Shown: positions 1 to 8,780, counted from the first letter of the stretch. The stretch is 64,000 bases of DNA from Pseudomonas subflava (GCF_023823685.1 NZ_JAMXBF010000001.1:186001-250000); one strand, 5' to 3'. A program made the numbers and translations. The notes: generated by a model from the letters alone, not told the origin.

Positions 1-476
1 ACGATGCCGGCGAGCATGGCGGCCATCACCGGCAGCTGCATGCGCTGCTGGGCCTCGAGGCCGCGGGCGAAGTGGCGTTGCGACAGGTGCGCCAGTTCGT
101 GGGCCATCACCGAGGCGTATTCGGCCTCGGTCTTGGCGTGCAGCAACAGGCCACCGTTGACCCCGACGATGCCGCCGGGCGCGGCGAAGGCGTTGATCTG
201 CGGGCTGTTGAGCAGGACGAATTCCAGTCGACGGTCTTCCAGCTGGCTGGTCTCCGCCAGGCGGTAGACGCTGGTCTCCACGTAGTCCTTGAGCAGCGGG
301 TCGGACAGCTGGTCGACCTGGCCACGCAGCACGCTGAGCCAGGCGCGGCCGAGGCGGTGTTCCTGTTCCGGCGAGACGATGGATGAGCTGGCGTCGCCCA
401 GCGAAGGCAGATCGTTGGCGCCGACGGGCAGCGCCAGGCAGGCGAGGGCAAGCAGGGTGGGGCGCAGAAAATTCAT
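1..476 (-). CDS. M48 family metalloprotease, BepA/YfgC-like (C-terminus cut by window edge)
   Basis: The reading frame starts at ATG 476 and runs off the left edge, so about 158 N-terminal residues are visible. It opens with a hydrophobic signal-peptide-like stretch (MNFLRPTLLALACLALPVGA). It then reaches the zinc-metalloprotease motif HELAH (in AHELAHLSQRHFARG), with the two zinc histidines and the catalytic glutamate. Family knowledge: periplasmic M48 proteases of the BepA type assist or degrade misassembled outer-membrane proteins and usually carry C-terminal TPR repeats, which would lie outside the window. The tusA-like gene is divergent. In PAO1 the same neighbours (PA1005-PA1006) occur in this order. 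The family is sure; the BepA role is inference. Confidence 0.85.
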   Translation of the reverse strand, partial: MNFLRPTLLALACLALPVGANDLPSLGDASSSIVSPEQEHRLGRAWLSVLRGQVDQLSDPLLKDYVETSVYRLAETSQLEDRRLEFVLLNSPQINAFAAPGGIVGVNGGLLLHAKTEAEYASVMAHELAHLSQRHFARGLEAQQRMQLPVMAAMLAGI

Positions 477-576
477 GCACGGGGCTCTGGCTTGGACTGA
501 GCCGCTACTCTAGCCGGCCGCTTGGCCACCTGGCCAGGGTTGTGCGGTATCCTTGCCCGCCTTCGAGGAGAGCGCC

Positions 577-816
577 ATGACCGATATTCCCGCCTGCGAC
601 GCCGAACTGGACGCCCGCGGCCTGAACTGCCCGCTGCCGCTGCTCAAGGCCAAGCTGGAACTCAATCGCCTGGCCAGTGGCGCGGTGCTCAAGGTCATCG
701 CCACCGACGCCGGTTCGCAGCGCGACTTCCGCGCCTTCGCCCGTCTGGCGGGGCACGAACTGCTGCGCGAGGAAGAGGGCGGCGGCGTGTTCCGCTATTG
801 GTTGAAGAAGGCCTGA
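577..816 (+). CDS. TusA-family sulfur carrier protein
   Basis: This 79-residue protein has the TusA signature CPLP, with the reactive cysteine at residue 18 (GLNCPLPLLKAK). TusA proteins carry a persulfide on this cysteine and hand sulfur to tRNA thiolation, molybdenum cofactor or other pathways. Start ATG 577 was chosen over the in-frame upstream codon at 553 because GAGGAG (565-570) sits six bases before it and the family normally begins only a few residues before the beta strand. The PAO1 homologue in this position (PA1006) is linked to molybdenum homeostasis and nitrate respiration, which suggests the same role here. That role is recalled knowledge, not visible in the sequence. Confidence 0.88.
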   Translation: MTDIPACDAELDARGLNCPLPLLKAKLELNRLASGAVLKVIATDAGSQRDFRAFARLAGHELLREEEGGGVFRYWLKKA

Positions 817-830
817 CGGCCATGCAATGA

Positions 831-856
831 AAAAGGGCCGCATCGCGGCCCTTTTC
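831..856. terminator. Bidirectional intrinsic terminator between tusA-like gene and bcp
   Basis: A GGGCCGC stem (835-841) pairs with GCGGCCC (845-851) and is flanked by AAAA on the left and TTTT on the right. It can therefore end both the rightward tusA-like transcript and the leftward bcp transcript. Confidence 0.8.
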
Positions 857-867
857 ATTCATTCGGC

Positions 868-1341
868 TCAGCCCTTGTGCAGGGCCTGTGCCGCAGCCAG
901 GACTGCATCGACATGGCCGGCAACCCGTAGGTTGCGCCATTCCTGGCGGAGAACGCCATGGGCGTCGAGCAGGAAGGTGCTGCGCACGATGCCCATGTAC
1001 TCCTTGCCGTAGTTCTTTTTCAGCTGATAGACGCCGAAGAGGTCGCACAGCTCGTGCTCCGGGTCGCTGATCAGCTCGAAGGGGAAATCCTGCTTGCACT
1101 TGAAGCTTTCATGCTTCTTCAGGCTGTCCATCGATACGCCAAAAATCTGGGTATTGGCGGCCTGGAAGTCGGCGTAGCGGGCGCGGAAGTCCAATCCTTC
1201 GGTGGTGCAGCCCGGCGTGCTGTCCTTGGGATAGAAGTAGATCACTACTTGCTTGCCCTTGAGGGCGCTCAGCGAGACCTGCTGGCCGCTGGTGGCGGCG
1301 GCGCTGAAATCGGCGACGGATTGGTCGAGGGTTACGGCCAT
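868..1341 (-). CDS. bcp: Thiol peroxidase Bcp (peroxiredoxin Q)
   Basis: This is a 157-residue thioredoxin-fold peroxiredoxin that reduces hydrogen peroxide and organic hydroperoxides in the cytosol. The peroxidatic cysteine is C45 in the motif PGCTTEG. The resolving cysteine found at position 50 of E. coli Bcp is a leucine here; the remaining cysteines are C82 and C99, so the enzyme would be 1-Cys or use an atypical partner cysteine. The gene follows gcvR on the same strand with a gap of only 10 bases, so the two are probably one transcript. Length and full motif context match the family. Confidence 0.92.
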   Translation of the reverse strand: MAVTLDQSVADFSAAATSGQQVSLSALKGKQVVIYFYPKDSTPGCTTEGLDFRARYADFQAANTQIFGVSMDSLKKHESFKCKQDFPFELISDPEHELCDLFGVYQLKKNYGKEYMGIVRSTFLLDAHGVLRQEWRNLRVAGHVDAVLAAAQALHKG

Positions 1342-1351
1342 GGTTGCTTCC

Positions 1352-1909
1352 TTACGGGTTCTGCGGGCGCCAGGGTTCGATCAGCGCGTCCAGGTTCAGC
1401 GCGTCGGCGAAGTCGAGGAACTGGTCGCGCAGCCAGCTGATCTGGGTGCCCGGCGGCAGGGTCACGGTCAGCGTGGCGTTGAGCAGCGTGCCGCCGGTCT
1501 GCGGCGCCTGGTGGGTGTCGCAGGTGATGTTCTCCAGCTCCACGCGATGATCGCTGAAGAACTGGCACAGCTCGTTGAGGATGTCCGGACGGTAGGCGCA
1601 GCTGACATAGGCCACATAGGGCAGGGCATTGGGGCGTACGTCGAGGGCGCCGCTGCGCACCATGTTGACGCTGAAGTCGTGGCGCTTGGCCAGGGCCGGC
1701 AGTGCAGTTTCCAGGCGGGCGAGGGCATCCCAGCTGCCGCTGACCTGGAGCACCAGGGCGCTGTATTCCCCATGGCGGGTGAGGCGGCTGCTGACGACGC
1801 CGCAGCGGTTTTCCTGGCTGGCCCGGCAGAGCACGCTGGTCAGCTCCATGGGGTTGGCGCCGAGGGCACTGATGACGAGGAATTGTTCGCGAACCGGGGC
1901 GGTGGACAT
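1352..1909 (-). CDS. gcvR: Glycine cleavage system transcriptional repressor GcvR
   Basis: This is a 185-residue protein with two ACT-type regulatory domains (segments beginning [16 protein letters not shown] and [10 protein letters not shown]...[17 protein letters not shown]), the layout of GcvR. GcvR senses glycine and antagonises the activator GcvA at the gcv operon. ATG 1909 is preferred over an upstream codon at 2041 because AGGAAAG lies just before it and the family starts close to the first ACT domain. It sits divergently from dapA and upstream of bcp, the order PA1008-PA1010 in PAO1. The GcvR name rests on length, ACT domains and this context. Confidence 0.85.
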   Translation of the reverse strand: MSTAPVREQFLVISALGANPMELTSVLCRASQENRCGVVSSRLTRHGEYSALVLQVSGSWDALARLETALPALAKRHDFSVNMVRSGALDVRPNALPYVAYVSCAYRPDILNELCQFFSDHRVELENITCDTHQAPQTGGTLLNATLTVTLPPGTQISWLRDQFLDFADALNLDALIEPWRPQNP

Positions 1910-2073
1910 GCAGCTTTCCTGAAACGATGGGGCTCGGCGCTGGCTGGCGGAGCAAAGGGGGAAGGGTAGCGAAAAGCGCCGCTCAGGGGAATGCTGGCGA
2001 CCCTGCGTTCGCTTGTGCAACACAGGTGGCGCCAGTACCATTACCGCTCTCTTTTTCCGGCAGGAGCGGTTGC

Positions 2074-2952
2074 ATGATTTCCGGCAGTATGGTGGCTCTG
2101 GTCACGCCCATGGACGCACAAGGCGGTCTTGACTGGGACGCTCTGAGCAAGCTGGTCGACTTCCACCTGCAGGAAGGCACCAATGCCATCGTCGCCGTCG
2201 GTACCACCGGCGAGTCCGCCACCCTGGATGTCCACGAGCACGTGGAGGTCATCCGCCGGGTGGTCGATCAGGTCGCCGGCCGCATCCCGGTGATCGCTGG
2301 CACCGGCGCCAACAGCACCCGCGAAGCCATCGAGCTGACCCAGAACGCCCAGAGCGTCGGCGCCGATGCCTGCCTGCTGGTGACCCCCTACTACAACAAG
2401 CCGACCCAGGAAGGCCTGTTCCAGCACTTCCGCCACATCGCCGAGGCGGTGGCCATTCCGCAGATCCTCTACAACGTGCCGGGCCGTACCGCCTGCGACA
2501 TGCTGCCGGAAACCGTCGAGCGCCTGTCCAAGGTGGCCAACATCATCGGCATCAAGGAAGCCACCGGCGACCTGCAACGCGGCCAGGAAATCCTCGATCG
2601 CGTCGGCGCCGATTTCCTCGTCTATTCCGGTGACGACGCCACCGCCGTCGAGCTGATGCTGATGGGCGGCAAGGGCAATATCTCGGTGACCGCCAACGTC
2701 GCCCCGCGCGCCATGGCCGAGCTGTGCGCCGCCGCCATGGCCGGCGATGCCGCCACCGCCCGCGCCATCAATGAGCGTCTGATGCCGCTGCACAAGAACC
2801 TGTTCATCGAGTCCAACCCAATTCCGGTGAAGTGGGCCCTGAACGAGATGGGCCTGATGCAGGACGGCATCCGTCTGCCGCTGACCTGGCTCAGCCCGCG
2901 CTGTCACGAACCGCTGCGTCAGGCCATGCGCCAGTCCGGCGTCCTGGCTTAA
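2074..2952 (+). CDS. dapA: 4-hydroxy-tetrahydrodipicolinate synthase
   Basis: DapA condenses pyruvate with aspartate semialdehyde, the first committed step of lysine and diaminopimelate synthesis. The 292-residue protein has the VGTTGES pyruvate-binding loop (T44, T45), the catalytic tyrosine motif YNVPGRT near residue 133 and the Schiff-base lysine in IGIKEATGD near residue 161. Start ATG 2074 follows AGGAG at 2062-2066; an upstream in-frame codon at 1927 lacks such a site and adds unrelated sequence. bamC follows after 17 bases, as in other pseudomonads, so the two are probably cotranscribed. Confidence 0.97.
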   Translation: MISGSMVALVTPMDAQGGLDWDALSKLVDFHLQEGTNAIVAVGTTGESATLDVHEHVEVIRRVVDQVAGRIPVIAGTGANSTREAIELTQNAQSVGADACLLVTPYYNKPTQEGLFQHFRHIAEAVAIPQILYNVPGRTACDMLPETVERLSKVANIIGIKEATGDLQRGQEILDRVGADFLVYSGDDATAVELMLMGGKGNISVTANVAPRAMAELCAAAMAGDAATARAINERLMPLHKNLFIESNPIPVKWALNEMGLMQDGIRLPLTWLSPRCHEPLRQAMRQSGVLA

Positions 2953-2969
2953 TCGAGGAATATTTGCGC

Positions 2970-4088
2970 ATGAAGCGACTGGCTGGACTCTCTGCCCTTG
3001 CCCTGATCATTTCCAGTACCAGCGGCTGCGGCTGGCTGTGGGGCGACGAAGGCTACTTCCGTGACCGCTCCACCGACTACCTGGACGCGCGTCAGAGCGC
3101 GCCCATGCAGGTGCCGCCGAGCGTCGACGCCAAGCGGCTCGACCCGCTGCTGCCGGTGCCCGCCCATGTGGCCAGCAGCAGCGAGACTCCGCAGAGCTTC
3201 GAGGTGCCGCGTCCGCAGGCACTGGGTGCCACGGGCGACCGCGCCAGCGAATTCAGCCTGCAGAAGAGCGGCGACTCGCGCTGGCTGGTGGCTCAGCGCA
3301 CGCCTGCCGAAGTCTGGCCGGTGGCGCGTTCCTATTTCGAGAACAATGGTTTCCGCATCGCCGAAGAGCGCCCGCAGACCGGCGAATTCGTTACCGAGTG
3401 GCAGGGCAGCCAGGATCTGGCGCCGTCCATGGGGCACCGCGTCGCCAGCCTGATGAGCGACGAGGACAACCAGGTGCGCGTGCGTGTGCGCGTCGAGCCG
3501 GGTGTGGTGCGCAATACCAGCGAGGTGTTCGTGGTCATCGCCGAGCGCGAAGAGGGCAGCAGCGCCGACGTGGCCTTCCCGGCCCGTAGTGGCAATGCCG
3601 GCCTGGAAGCCTCGCTGCTCGACGGCATGCTCGCCGACCTGAGCAGCACCGCCGAGCACGGCTCCGTATCGCTGCTGGCCGCGCGCAGTTATGACGCGCC
3701 GAGCCGCGTCAGCCTGTCCCAGGACGGCGCCGGCAATCCGGTGCTCAGCCTCAGCACCGACTTCGACCGCGCCTGGTCGAGCGTCGGCCGCGCCCTGGAG
3801 CTGGGCGACGTGCGCGTCGACGACATCAACCGCAGCCTGGGCGTGTACTACGTCAACCTCGCCGAGGGCGCGAAGAAGCCGGAAGAAGAGAAGGGCTTCA
3901 TCAGCGGCCTGTTCGGCAGCGAGCCGACCCAGGAAGAGATCGACGCGCGTGCCGAGCGCTATCAGGTGCGCCTGACCAGCAGCGCCGGTGGCGACGTGCA
4001 GGTGACCGTGGAGAAGGACATCAACACCGTGGCGCCGGAAGACGTATCCCGCCGCGTGCTGACCCTGATCCAGGAAAACCTCGGCTGA
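2970..4088 (+). CDS. bamC: Outer-membrane protein assembly lipoprotein BamC
   Basis: This 372-residue lipoprotein begins with MKRLAGLSALALIISSTSGC, a lipoprotein signal with cysteine at residue 20. It continues with the unstructured BamC-type N-terminus and two helix-grip domains (roughly residues 100-215 and 235-370). BamC is an accessory subunit of the BAM complex that inserts beta-barrel proteins into the outer membrane. ATG 2970 gives the complete signal peptide. The dapA-bamC pairing is typical of gammaproteobacteria. The 3' end is followed by an intrinsic terminator. Confidence 0.92.
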   Translation: MKRLAGLSALALIISSTSGCGWLWGDEGYFRDRSTDYLDARQSAPMQVPPSVDAKRLDPLLPVPAHVASSSETPQSFEVPRPQALGATGDRASEFSLQKSGDSRWLVAQRTPAEVWPVARSYFENNGFRIAEERPQTGEFVTEWQGSQDLAPSMGHRVASLMSDEDNQVRVRVRVEPGVVRNTSEVFVVIAEREEGSSADVAFPARSGNAGLEASLLDGMLADLSSTAEHGSVSLLAARSYDAPSRVSLSQDGAGNPVLSLSTDFDRAWSSVGRALELGDVRVDDINRSLGVYYVNLAEGAKKPEEEKGFISGLFGSEPTQEEIDARAERYQVRLTSSAGGDVQVTVEKDINTVAPEDVSRRVLTLIQENLG

Positions 4089-4126
4089 ATCCGCTCCGGC
4101 CTCGGCCGGAGCCGCAGCGAACCGAT

Positions 4127-4157
4127 AGGCGAAACCCCAGGGTTTCGCCTGTTTCGT
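4127..4157 (+). terminator. Intrinsic terminator after bamC
   Basis: A perfect 10-bp stem AGGCGAAACC (4127-4136) / GGTTTCGCCT (4141-4150) with a CCAG loop is followed by the T-rich tract GTTTCGTTTT. It separates bamC from purC, although purC starts only 25 bases later. Confidence 0.75.
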
Positions 4158-4181
4158 TTTGAACCAGGCGGAATATTCGAC

Positions 4182-5051
4182 ATGACCACTCCCACCACCC
4201 TGAGCCTGAAGAAGATCTACTCCGGCAAAGTCCGCGACCTCTACGAGATCGACGAGAAGCGCATGCTGATGGTCGCGACCGATCGCCTGTCGGCGTTCGA
4301 CGTAATCCTCGAGCAGCCGATTCCGGAGAAGGGCAAGATCCTCACCGCCATCTCCAACTTCTGGTTCGACAAGCTCAAGGACCTGGTGCCCAACCACTTC
4401 ACCGGCGACAAGGTGGAGGACGTGGTGCCGGCCGCCGAGCTGCCGCTGGTGGAAGGGCGCGCCGTGGTGGCCAAGCGACTCAAGCCAGTTGCCGTCGAGG
4501 CCATCGTGCGCGGCTACATCGTCGGTTCCGGCTGGAAGGAGTATCAGAAGAGCGGCACCGTTTGCGGCATCCAGCTGCCGGCCGGCCTGAAGGAAGCGGC
4601 CAAGCTGCCGCAGCCGATCTTCACCCCCTCGACCAAGGCCGCCGTCGGCGACCATGACGAGAACATCAGCTTCGAGCAGTGCGAGGCCATCATCGGTGCC
4701 GAGCTGGCGGCCAAGGTGCGCGACACCGCCATCGCCCTGTACAGCGCGGCGGTCGAGTACGCCGCCACCCGCGGCATCATCATCGCCGACACCAAGTTCG
4801 AGTTCGGTCTGGACGAAGACGGCACCCTGACCCTGATGGACGAAGTGCTGACCCCGGATTCCAGCCGCTTCTGGCCGGCCGACAGCTATGCCGAAGGCAG
4901 CAACCCGCCGAGCTTCGACAAGCAGTTCGTGCGCGACTGGCTGGAGTCCACCGGCTGGAACAAAGAGCCGCCGGCCCCGGCCGTACCGGCCGAAGTGGCG
5001 CAGAAGACCGCCGACAAGTACCGCGAGGCGCTGACCCGTCTGACTCAGTGA
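4182..5051 (+). CDS. purC: Phosphoribosylaminoimidazole-succinocarboxamide synthase, long form
   Basis: PurC joins aspartate to CAIR in purine synthesis. Family motifs visible are [52 protein letters not shown] and [12 protein letters not shown]. At 289 residues it belongs to the long form seen in betaproteobacteria and fungi. The usual Pseudomonas protein is about 236 residues and starts very differently (recalled from PAO1 PA1013). The MBL-fold gene that normally separates bamC from purC in pseudomonads is absent. Position before tRNA-Ser is the normal one. Function is confident; the replacement of one form by the other is inference. Confidence 0.95.
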   Translation: MTTPTTLSLKKIYSGKVRDLYEIDEKRMLMVATDRLSAFDVILEQPIPEKGKILTAISNFWFDKLKDLVPNHFTGDKVEDVVPAAELPLVEGRAVVAKRLKPVAVEAIVRGYIVGSGWKEYQKSGTVCGIQLPAGLKEAAKLPQPIFTPSTKAAVGDHDENISFEQCEAIIGAELAAKVRDTAIALYSAAVEYAATRGIIIADTKFEFGLDEDGTLTLMDEVLTPDSSRFWPADSYAEGSNPPSFDKQFVRDWLESTGWNKEPPAPAVPAEVAQKTADKYREALTRLTQ

Positions 5052-5175
5052 CACGCGCCATCGAAAAGAAGCGGGAGCTGCGGCTCCCTTTTTCGTTGCC
5101 GCTGCGCAAGCACCTGATCGCACACGAAAAATCGCTGGACTAACGACCCTCAACTGGTATCATGCGCACCGCTTT

Positions 5176-5265
5176 GGGAAGATGCCGGAGTGGTCGAACG
5201 GGACGGATTCGAAATCCGTTGTGTCAGCAATGGCACCTAGGGTTCAAATCCCTATCTTCCCGCCA
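5176..5265 (+). tRNA. tRNA-Ser (CGA)
   Basis: A 90-base class II tRNA with acceptor stem GGGAAGA / TCTTCCC, discriminator G and encoded CCA. The anticodon stem ACGGA / TCCGT encloses the loop TTCGAAA with anticodon CGA. There is a long variable arm and a T-arm with GGTTCAAATCC. It follows purC as in other Pseudomonas genomes. The gene order departs from PAO1 immediately after it. Confidence 0.97.
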
Positions 5266-5270
5266 TACAA

Positions 5271-5308
5271 AAAAGCCCCGTGATTCTTTGGATCACGGGG
5301 CTTTTTCT
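5271..5308 (+). terminator. Intrinsic terminator of tRNA-Ser
   Basis: AAAAGCCCCGTGAT (5271-5284) pairs with ATCACGGGGCTTTT and is followed by TCTTT. It begins six bases after the tRNA CCA end. Confidence 0.85.
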
Positions 5309-5497
5309 TTGCCTTGTCGGGGTCAAAAAAATGTCCAGGGCAAATTGGTCATCATCCAGTGACTTCAGGTCACCCCGAGACAAGCTCCCTAATCTCCTGA
5401 CTCCTTTCGGAACATGGGCCTGCAAATCGTCAATGTTGGGCCGTCCTCACACCCATGCACCGGCGGGCGCTCGATCCGCGGCCTGACTAGAACGCCC
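5309..5497. other. Short intergenic gap after tRNA-Ser
   Basis: No credible gene is visible between the tRNA terminator and the 3' end of the leftward LysR gene. Open frames here lack codon bias. I looked for a repeat of the tRNA 3' end that would mark an integration site and did not find one in the window. Confidence 0.5.
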
Positions 5498-6397
5498 CTA
5501 GGCCGCCAGCACTTCCTGCAGAAAGGCGAGAAACGCACGGATGCGGCTGGACTCCCGCAGGCTAGGCGGATACAGCGCGTGGATGGTGCAGCTGGCGCGG
5601 CCGGTGTTGGCGGCGAATTGCGGCAGCAGGCGGACCAGGCGGCCGGCACGCACGTCGTCCGCCACCAGCCAGTCGGCGAGCAGCGCGATGCCCTGGCCGC
5701 TCAGGGCGGCCTCGCGAAGAATGTCCGCGTTATTGCTCTGCAGGCGGCCTCGAACGTCGATCACCCAGTGTTCGTCGGCATCGTCGAACCACCAGCTAAC
5801 GTGGGCGCCGCCGTGATCGAAGCGCAGGCAGCTGTGGTCGGTCAGTTCCAGCGGATGATTCGGCGCGCCCGCGCGGGCCAGGTAATCGGGGCTCGCCGCC
5901 AGCCAGCGCTCGAAGTGGCCGATGGGGCGGCTGATGATGTCGTCGCTGGCCAGGGTGGAGCCGAGGCGCACGGCCAGGTCGATCTGCTGGCGGGGCAGGT
6001 CCGCCAGCTGGTCGCTGAGGTTGAGGATGACTTCCAGCCCGGGGTGACGTGTCAGCAGGCGCCCCAGGTGGGGCGCGATCACTCGCCGGCCGAACTCCAC
6101 CGGCACGCTGACACGCAGGCGCCCTCGCGCCTCGTCGCCGCGGTCTCCGACCATGCCGTCCGCCTCGGCCAGGGCGTCGATAATGGCCACCGCCTTCTCG
6201 AAATAGGCCAGCCCGGCGGGTGTCGGGCTGCTGTGGCGCGTGCTGCGGTTGAGCAGCGCGGCTCCCAGCTCGGCCTCCAGCGCTGCGACCTGGCGGGTCA
6301 CCGAGGAGGTGGCTACGCCGAGCTTGCGGGCCGCCGCCGAATAGCCGCCGCAGCGCACCGTTTCGACGAACATCGACAGGGCCTGCAGCTTGTCCAT
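5498..6397 (-). CDS. LysR-family transcriptional regulator
   Basis: This is a 299-residue LysR regulator. The N-terminal winged helix-turn-helix is clear (MDKLQALSMFVETV, AARKLGVATSSVTRQVAALE, residues 1-60), followed by a periplasmic-binding-like effector domain. ATG 6397 begins the canonical HTH; the longer in-frame extension upstream reads as the antisense of the MFS gene end and was discarded. It lies 64 bases downstream of the MFS exporter on the same strand, so it may share its transcript and regulate it. The effector is not predictable. Confidence 0.9.
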   Translation of the reverse strand: MDKLQALSMFVETVRCGGYSAAARKLGVATSSVTRQVAALEAELGAALLNRSTRHSSPTPAGLAYFEKAVAIIDALAEADGMVGDRGDEARGRLRVSVPVEFGRRVIAPHLGRLLTRHPGLEVILNLSDQLADLPRQQIDLAVRLGSTLASDDIISRPIGHFERWLAASPDYLARAGAPNHPLELTDHSCLRFDHGGAHVSWWFDDADEHWVIDVRGRLQSNNADILREAALSGQGIALLADWLVADDVRAGRLVRLLPQFAANTGRASCTIHALYPPSLRESSRIRAFLAFLQEVLAA

Positions 6398-6461
6398 GGG
6401 TGGCTCCGGGGCGCGAGGGATAGAGGCTCCCGAGTGTACCCAATCGCGCGGCACGCGCCTT

Positions 6462-7667
6462 TTACGCCTGTGCTCGGTTTGCCTCGTCGCGCAGCAGGAA
6501 GAGCAGCGTGGCGGTGGCCGGAATGAGCGCGGCGGCGACGGCGAACCACGACCAGCCGATGGCCTCGTAGAGCGGGCTGGCCACCAGCGAGCCGAGGGCG
6601 CCGCCAACGAAGATGCTCGTCATGTAGACGGCGTTGATGCGCGCGCGGCTGTGCGGGTCCAGCGCGTACACCTCGCGCTGGCCGAGCACCATGTTCAGCT
6701 GCACGGCGAAGTCCAGCGCCACCGCGCACACCACCAGCCAGAGGTAGCCGGCGCCGGGCAGGGCGCCGATGGCCAGCGACAGCGGCGCGAGCAGCAGGGC
6801 CAGCCGCGTGCCGTTGCGCGTGTGGCCGGCATCCGCCAGGCGCCCGGCGATGGGCGCGGCGATGGCGCCCACCGCACCGACCAGGGCGAACAACGCCACC
6901 TGCGTCTGGCTGAAGCCGTGCTGGCGGATCAGCTCGATGGGCGCGATGGTCCAGAAGGCGCTGAAGGCGGCGAACAGCAGGGCCTGGTACAGCGCGCGCT
7001 GGCGCAGCACGGCATGGCGGCGCGCCAGGCCGAACACCGAGGCGATGAGCTGGCGGTAGCTCGCGCTGTGGCTCGGTACGCGGCGTGACAGCGCCACGGC
7101 CATGATCAGCGCGATGACGGCCATCAGGATCGCGGCACCGAGAAACACGCCGCGCCAGCCGAACACCGCGGCGGCGGTGCTGGCGATCGGTCGCGACAGC
7201 AGGATGCCGAGCAACAGGCCGCTCATGATGTTGCCCACCACGCGCCCGCGGCTCGCCTCCGGCGCCATGTGCGCGGCCAGCGGCACGAGAATCTGCACCG
7301 CCACGGAGGTCAGGCCGATCAGCAGCGCGCAGGCCAGGAACACCGAGGGTGTGGCGGCGATTCCGGCGCTGGCCAGGCACAGTGCGGCGGCCAGGGTGAA
7401 ACTGACCACCAACCTGCGGTTCTCGAGCAGGTCGGCGAGCGGCACCAGGAACAGCAGGCCGGCGGCGTAGCCGAGTTGCGTCAGCGCAACGATGAGGCTC
7501 GCATGCTCGGTCGACAGCCCGATGGCCGGAGCGATCAGCTCGACGATGGGCTGCGCGTAGTAGAGGTTGGCGACGACGGCGCCGCAGCAGAAGGCGAGCA
7601 GGGCGACGAGGCAGGGCGATAGGCTCTGCGCTGGCGCCGTGTCGTGGAGGGTCGAAGAGGCGTTCAT
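6462..7667 (-). CDS. MFS transporter, DHA1-like efflux protein
   Basis: The 401-residue protein shows about twelve hydrophobic helices and the MFS loop motif GYAAGLLFLVPLADLLENRR between helices 2 and 3, typical of the drug:proton antiporter-1 group. A second half begins with HGFSQTQVALFALVGAVGAIAAPIAGRLAD-like sequence carrying the equivalent loop. It probably exports a small molecule or drug from the cytoplasm. It lies between two LysR genes transcribed in the same direction. Start ATG 7667 precedes a short polar N-terminus, normal for the family. Substrate unknown. Confidence 0.88.
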   Translation of the reverse strand: MNASSTLHDTAPAQSLSPCLVALLAFCCGAVVANLYYAQPIVELIAPAIGLSTEHASLIVALTQLGYAAGLLFLVPLADLLENRRLVVSFTLAAALCLASAGIAATPSVFLACALLIGLTSVAVQILVPLAAHMAPEASRGRVVGNIMSGLLLGILLSRPIASTAAAVFGWRGVFLGAAILMAVIALIMAVALSRRVPSHSASYRQLIASVFGLARRHAVLRQRALYQALLFAAFSAFWTIAPIELIRQHGFSQTQVALFALVGAVGAIAAPIAGRLADAGHTRNGTRLALLLAPLSLAIGALPGAGYLWLVVCAVALDFAVQLNMVLGQREVYALDPHSRARINAVYMTSIFVGGALGSLVASPLYEAIGWSWFAVAAALIPATATLLFLLRDEANRAQA

Positions 7668-7777
7668 GGCGGTTCCTTGTGGGATATCGGTGGCGCCAGA
7701 CTAAGCCGGCGACCGCCCACGCAGAATCGGTCGCGGCGGCACAACTGCTGTGCGCGCCGCGCAACGCTCCGCGCGTC

Positions 7778-8683
7778 TCAGGCCATGTCGCTCTGGCTGA
7801 ATTCGTCGGCGAGGAAGTCGATCAGGGTGCGCACCGAGGGCAGCAGGCCGCGGCGCGAGGGGAAGATGGCGTGGACGATGCCGCACTTCGGCGCCCAGCC
7901 CGGCAGCATTTCCACCAGCTTGCCGGCCGCCACGTCTTCGCGCACTGCTACACAGGGCAAGTGGACGATACCCACGCCGGCCAGCGCGCCATCGCGCAGG
8001 GCGCGCAGGTCATCGGTGATCATCCGTGGCTGATGCGGGATCACCAGCTTGCCATCGTTCGGGCCGAGCAGCTCCCACTGGTAGTCGCGCTGCGCGCCGC
8101 CCCAGTGCAGGCTCGGCAGGTTGCCCAGCTCCTCGGGCTGGAAATCCTTCGGCAGCGAGGCCAGCAGATCCGGGTGACCGACCAGGCACTGGGTGCTGGC
8201 GGCGAGCACCTTCATCACCATGTCGGTGTTTTCCAGCGGGGGAAAACGTACCCGTAAGGCCACGTCGAAGCCTTCATGCAGCAGGTCGACCCGGCGGTTG
8301 GTGCTCTCGATGTACAGCTCCACCAGCGGGTACTTGAGCATGTAACGGGTCAGCATCGGCCCGACCCAGGAATTCAGCAGCGTTGTGGGGCAGGCCAGGC
8401 GCACCAGGCCGCGCGGCTCGGCGCGGTTGCGTTCGATCACCTCTGCCGCGCCCTCGGCCTCCACGCGCATGGCCAGGCAGCGCTGGTAATAGGCCTGGCC
8501 GATCTCGGTGAGCGACAGGTGCCGGCTGGTGCGGTGCAGCAGGCGCACGCCGAGGCGCTCCTCGAGCTGCGCGATACGCCGGCTGAGCTTGGACTTGGGC
8601 ATGTCCAGCGCGCGCCCGGCGGGGGCGAAGCCGCCGTGCTCCACCACCTGGGTGAAGTAGTAGAGGCTGTTGAGGTCTTCCAT
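7778..8683 (-). CDS. LysR-family transcriptional regulator (divergent from ycaC-like gene)
   Basis: A 301-residue LysR protein with the HTH at residues 1-60 (MEDLNSLYYFTQVVEHGGFA, MPKSKLSRRIAQLEERLGVRLLHRTSR) and the effector domain after residue 90. It is divergent from the YcaC-like hydrolase with 158 bases between the start codons, and a perfect palindrome lies in that gap. The usual LysR logic would make the hydrolase gene its target. The effector is not visible. Confidence 0.92.
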   Translation of the reverse strand: MEDLNSLYYFTQVVEHGGFAPAGRALDMPKSKLSRRIAQLEERLGVRLLHRTSRHLSLTEIGQAYYQRCLAMRVEAEGAAEVIERNRAEPRGLVRLACPTTLLNSWVGPMLTRYMLKYPLVELYIESTNRRVDLLHEGFDVALRVRFPPLENTDMVMKVLAASTQCLVGHPDLLASLPKDFQPEELGNLPSLHWGGAQRDYQWELLGPNDGKLVIPHQPRMITDDLRALRDGALAGVGIVHLPCVAVREDVAAGKLVEMLPGWAPKCGIVHAIFPSRRGLLPSVRTLIDFLADEFSQSDMA

Positions 8684-8763
8684 GGGTCGTTCTCCAAATA
8701 GAACGCTAGAGGCAATTTTCGCAGTCTAGCGCGTCAAATGCCTCGAATTTAATCTTTCTTCCA

Positions 8764-8780
8764 TGCAGTGATGCACTGCA
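8764..8780. promoter_or_regulatory. Candidate LysR operator in the lysR / ycaC-like divergent region
   Basis: A perfect inverted repeat TGCAGTG-ATG-CACTGCA lies 62 bases before the hydrolase start and 81 bases before the lysR start. LysR boxes are interrupted palindromes with T and A at the ends, and this is the only strong palindrome in the gap. Confidence 0.5.

Noticed and set aside
2949-5153. 734-codon open frame antisense to bamC and purC
   Set aside because: It crosses two real genes and a terminator and has no coherent protein content.
5271-5500. Possible phage or island attachment site at the 3' end of tRNA-Ser
   Set aside because: I found no second copy of the tRNA end and no integrase gene in the window.
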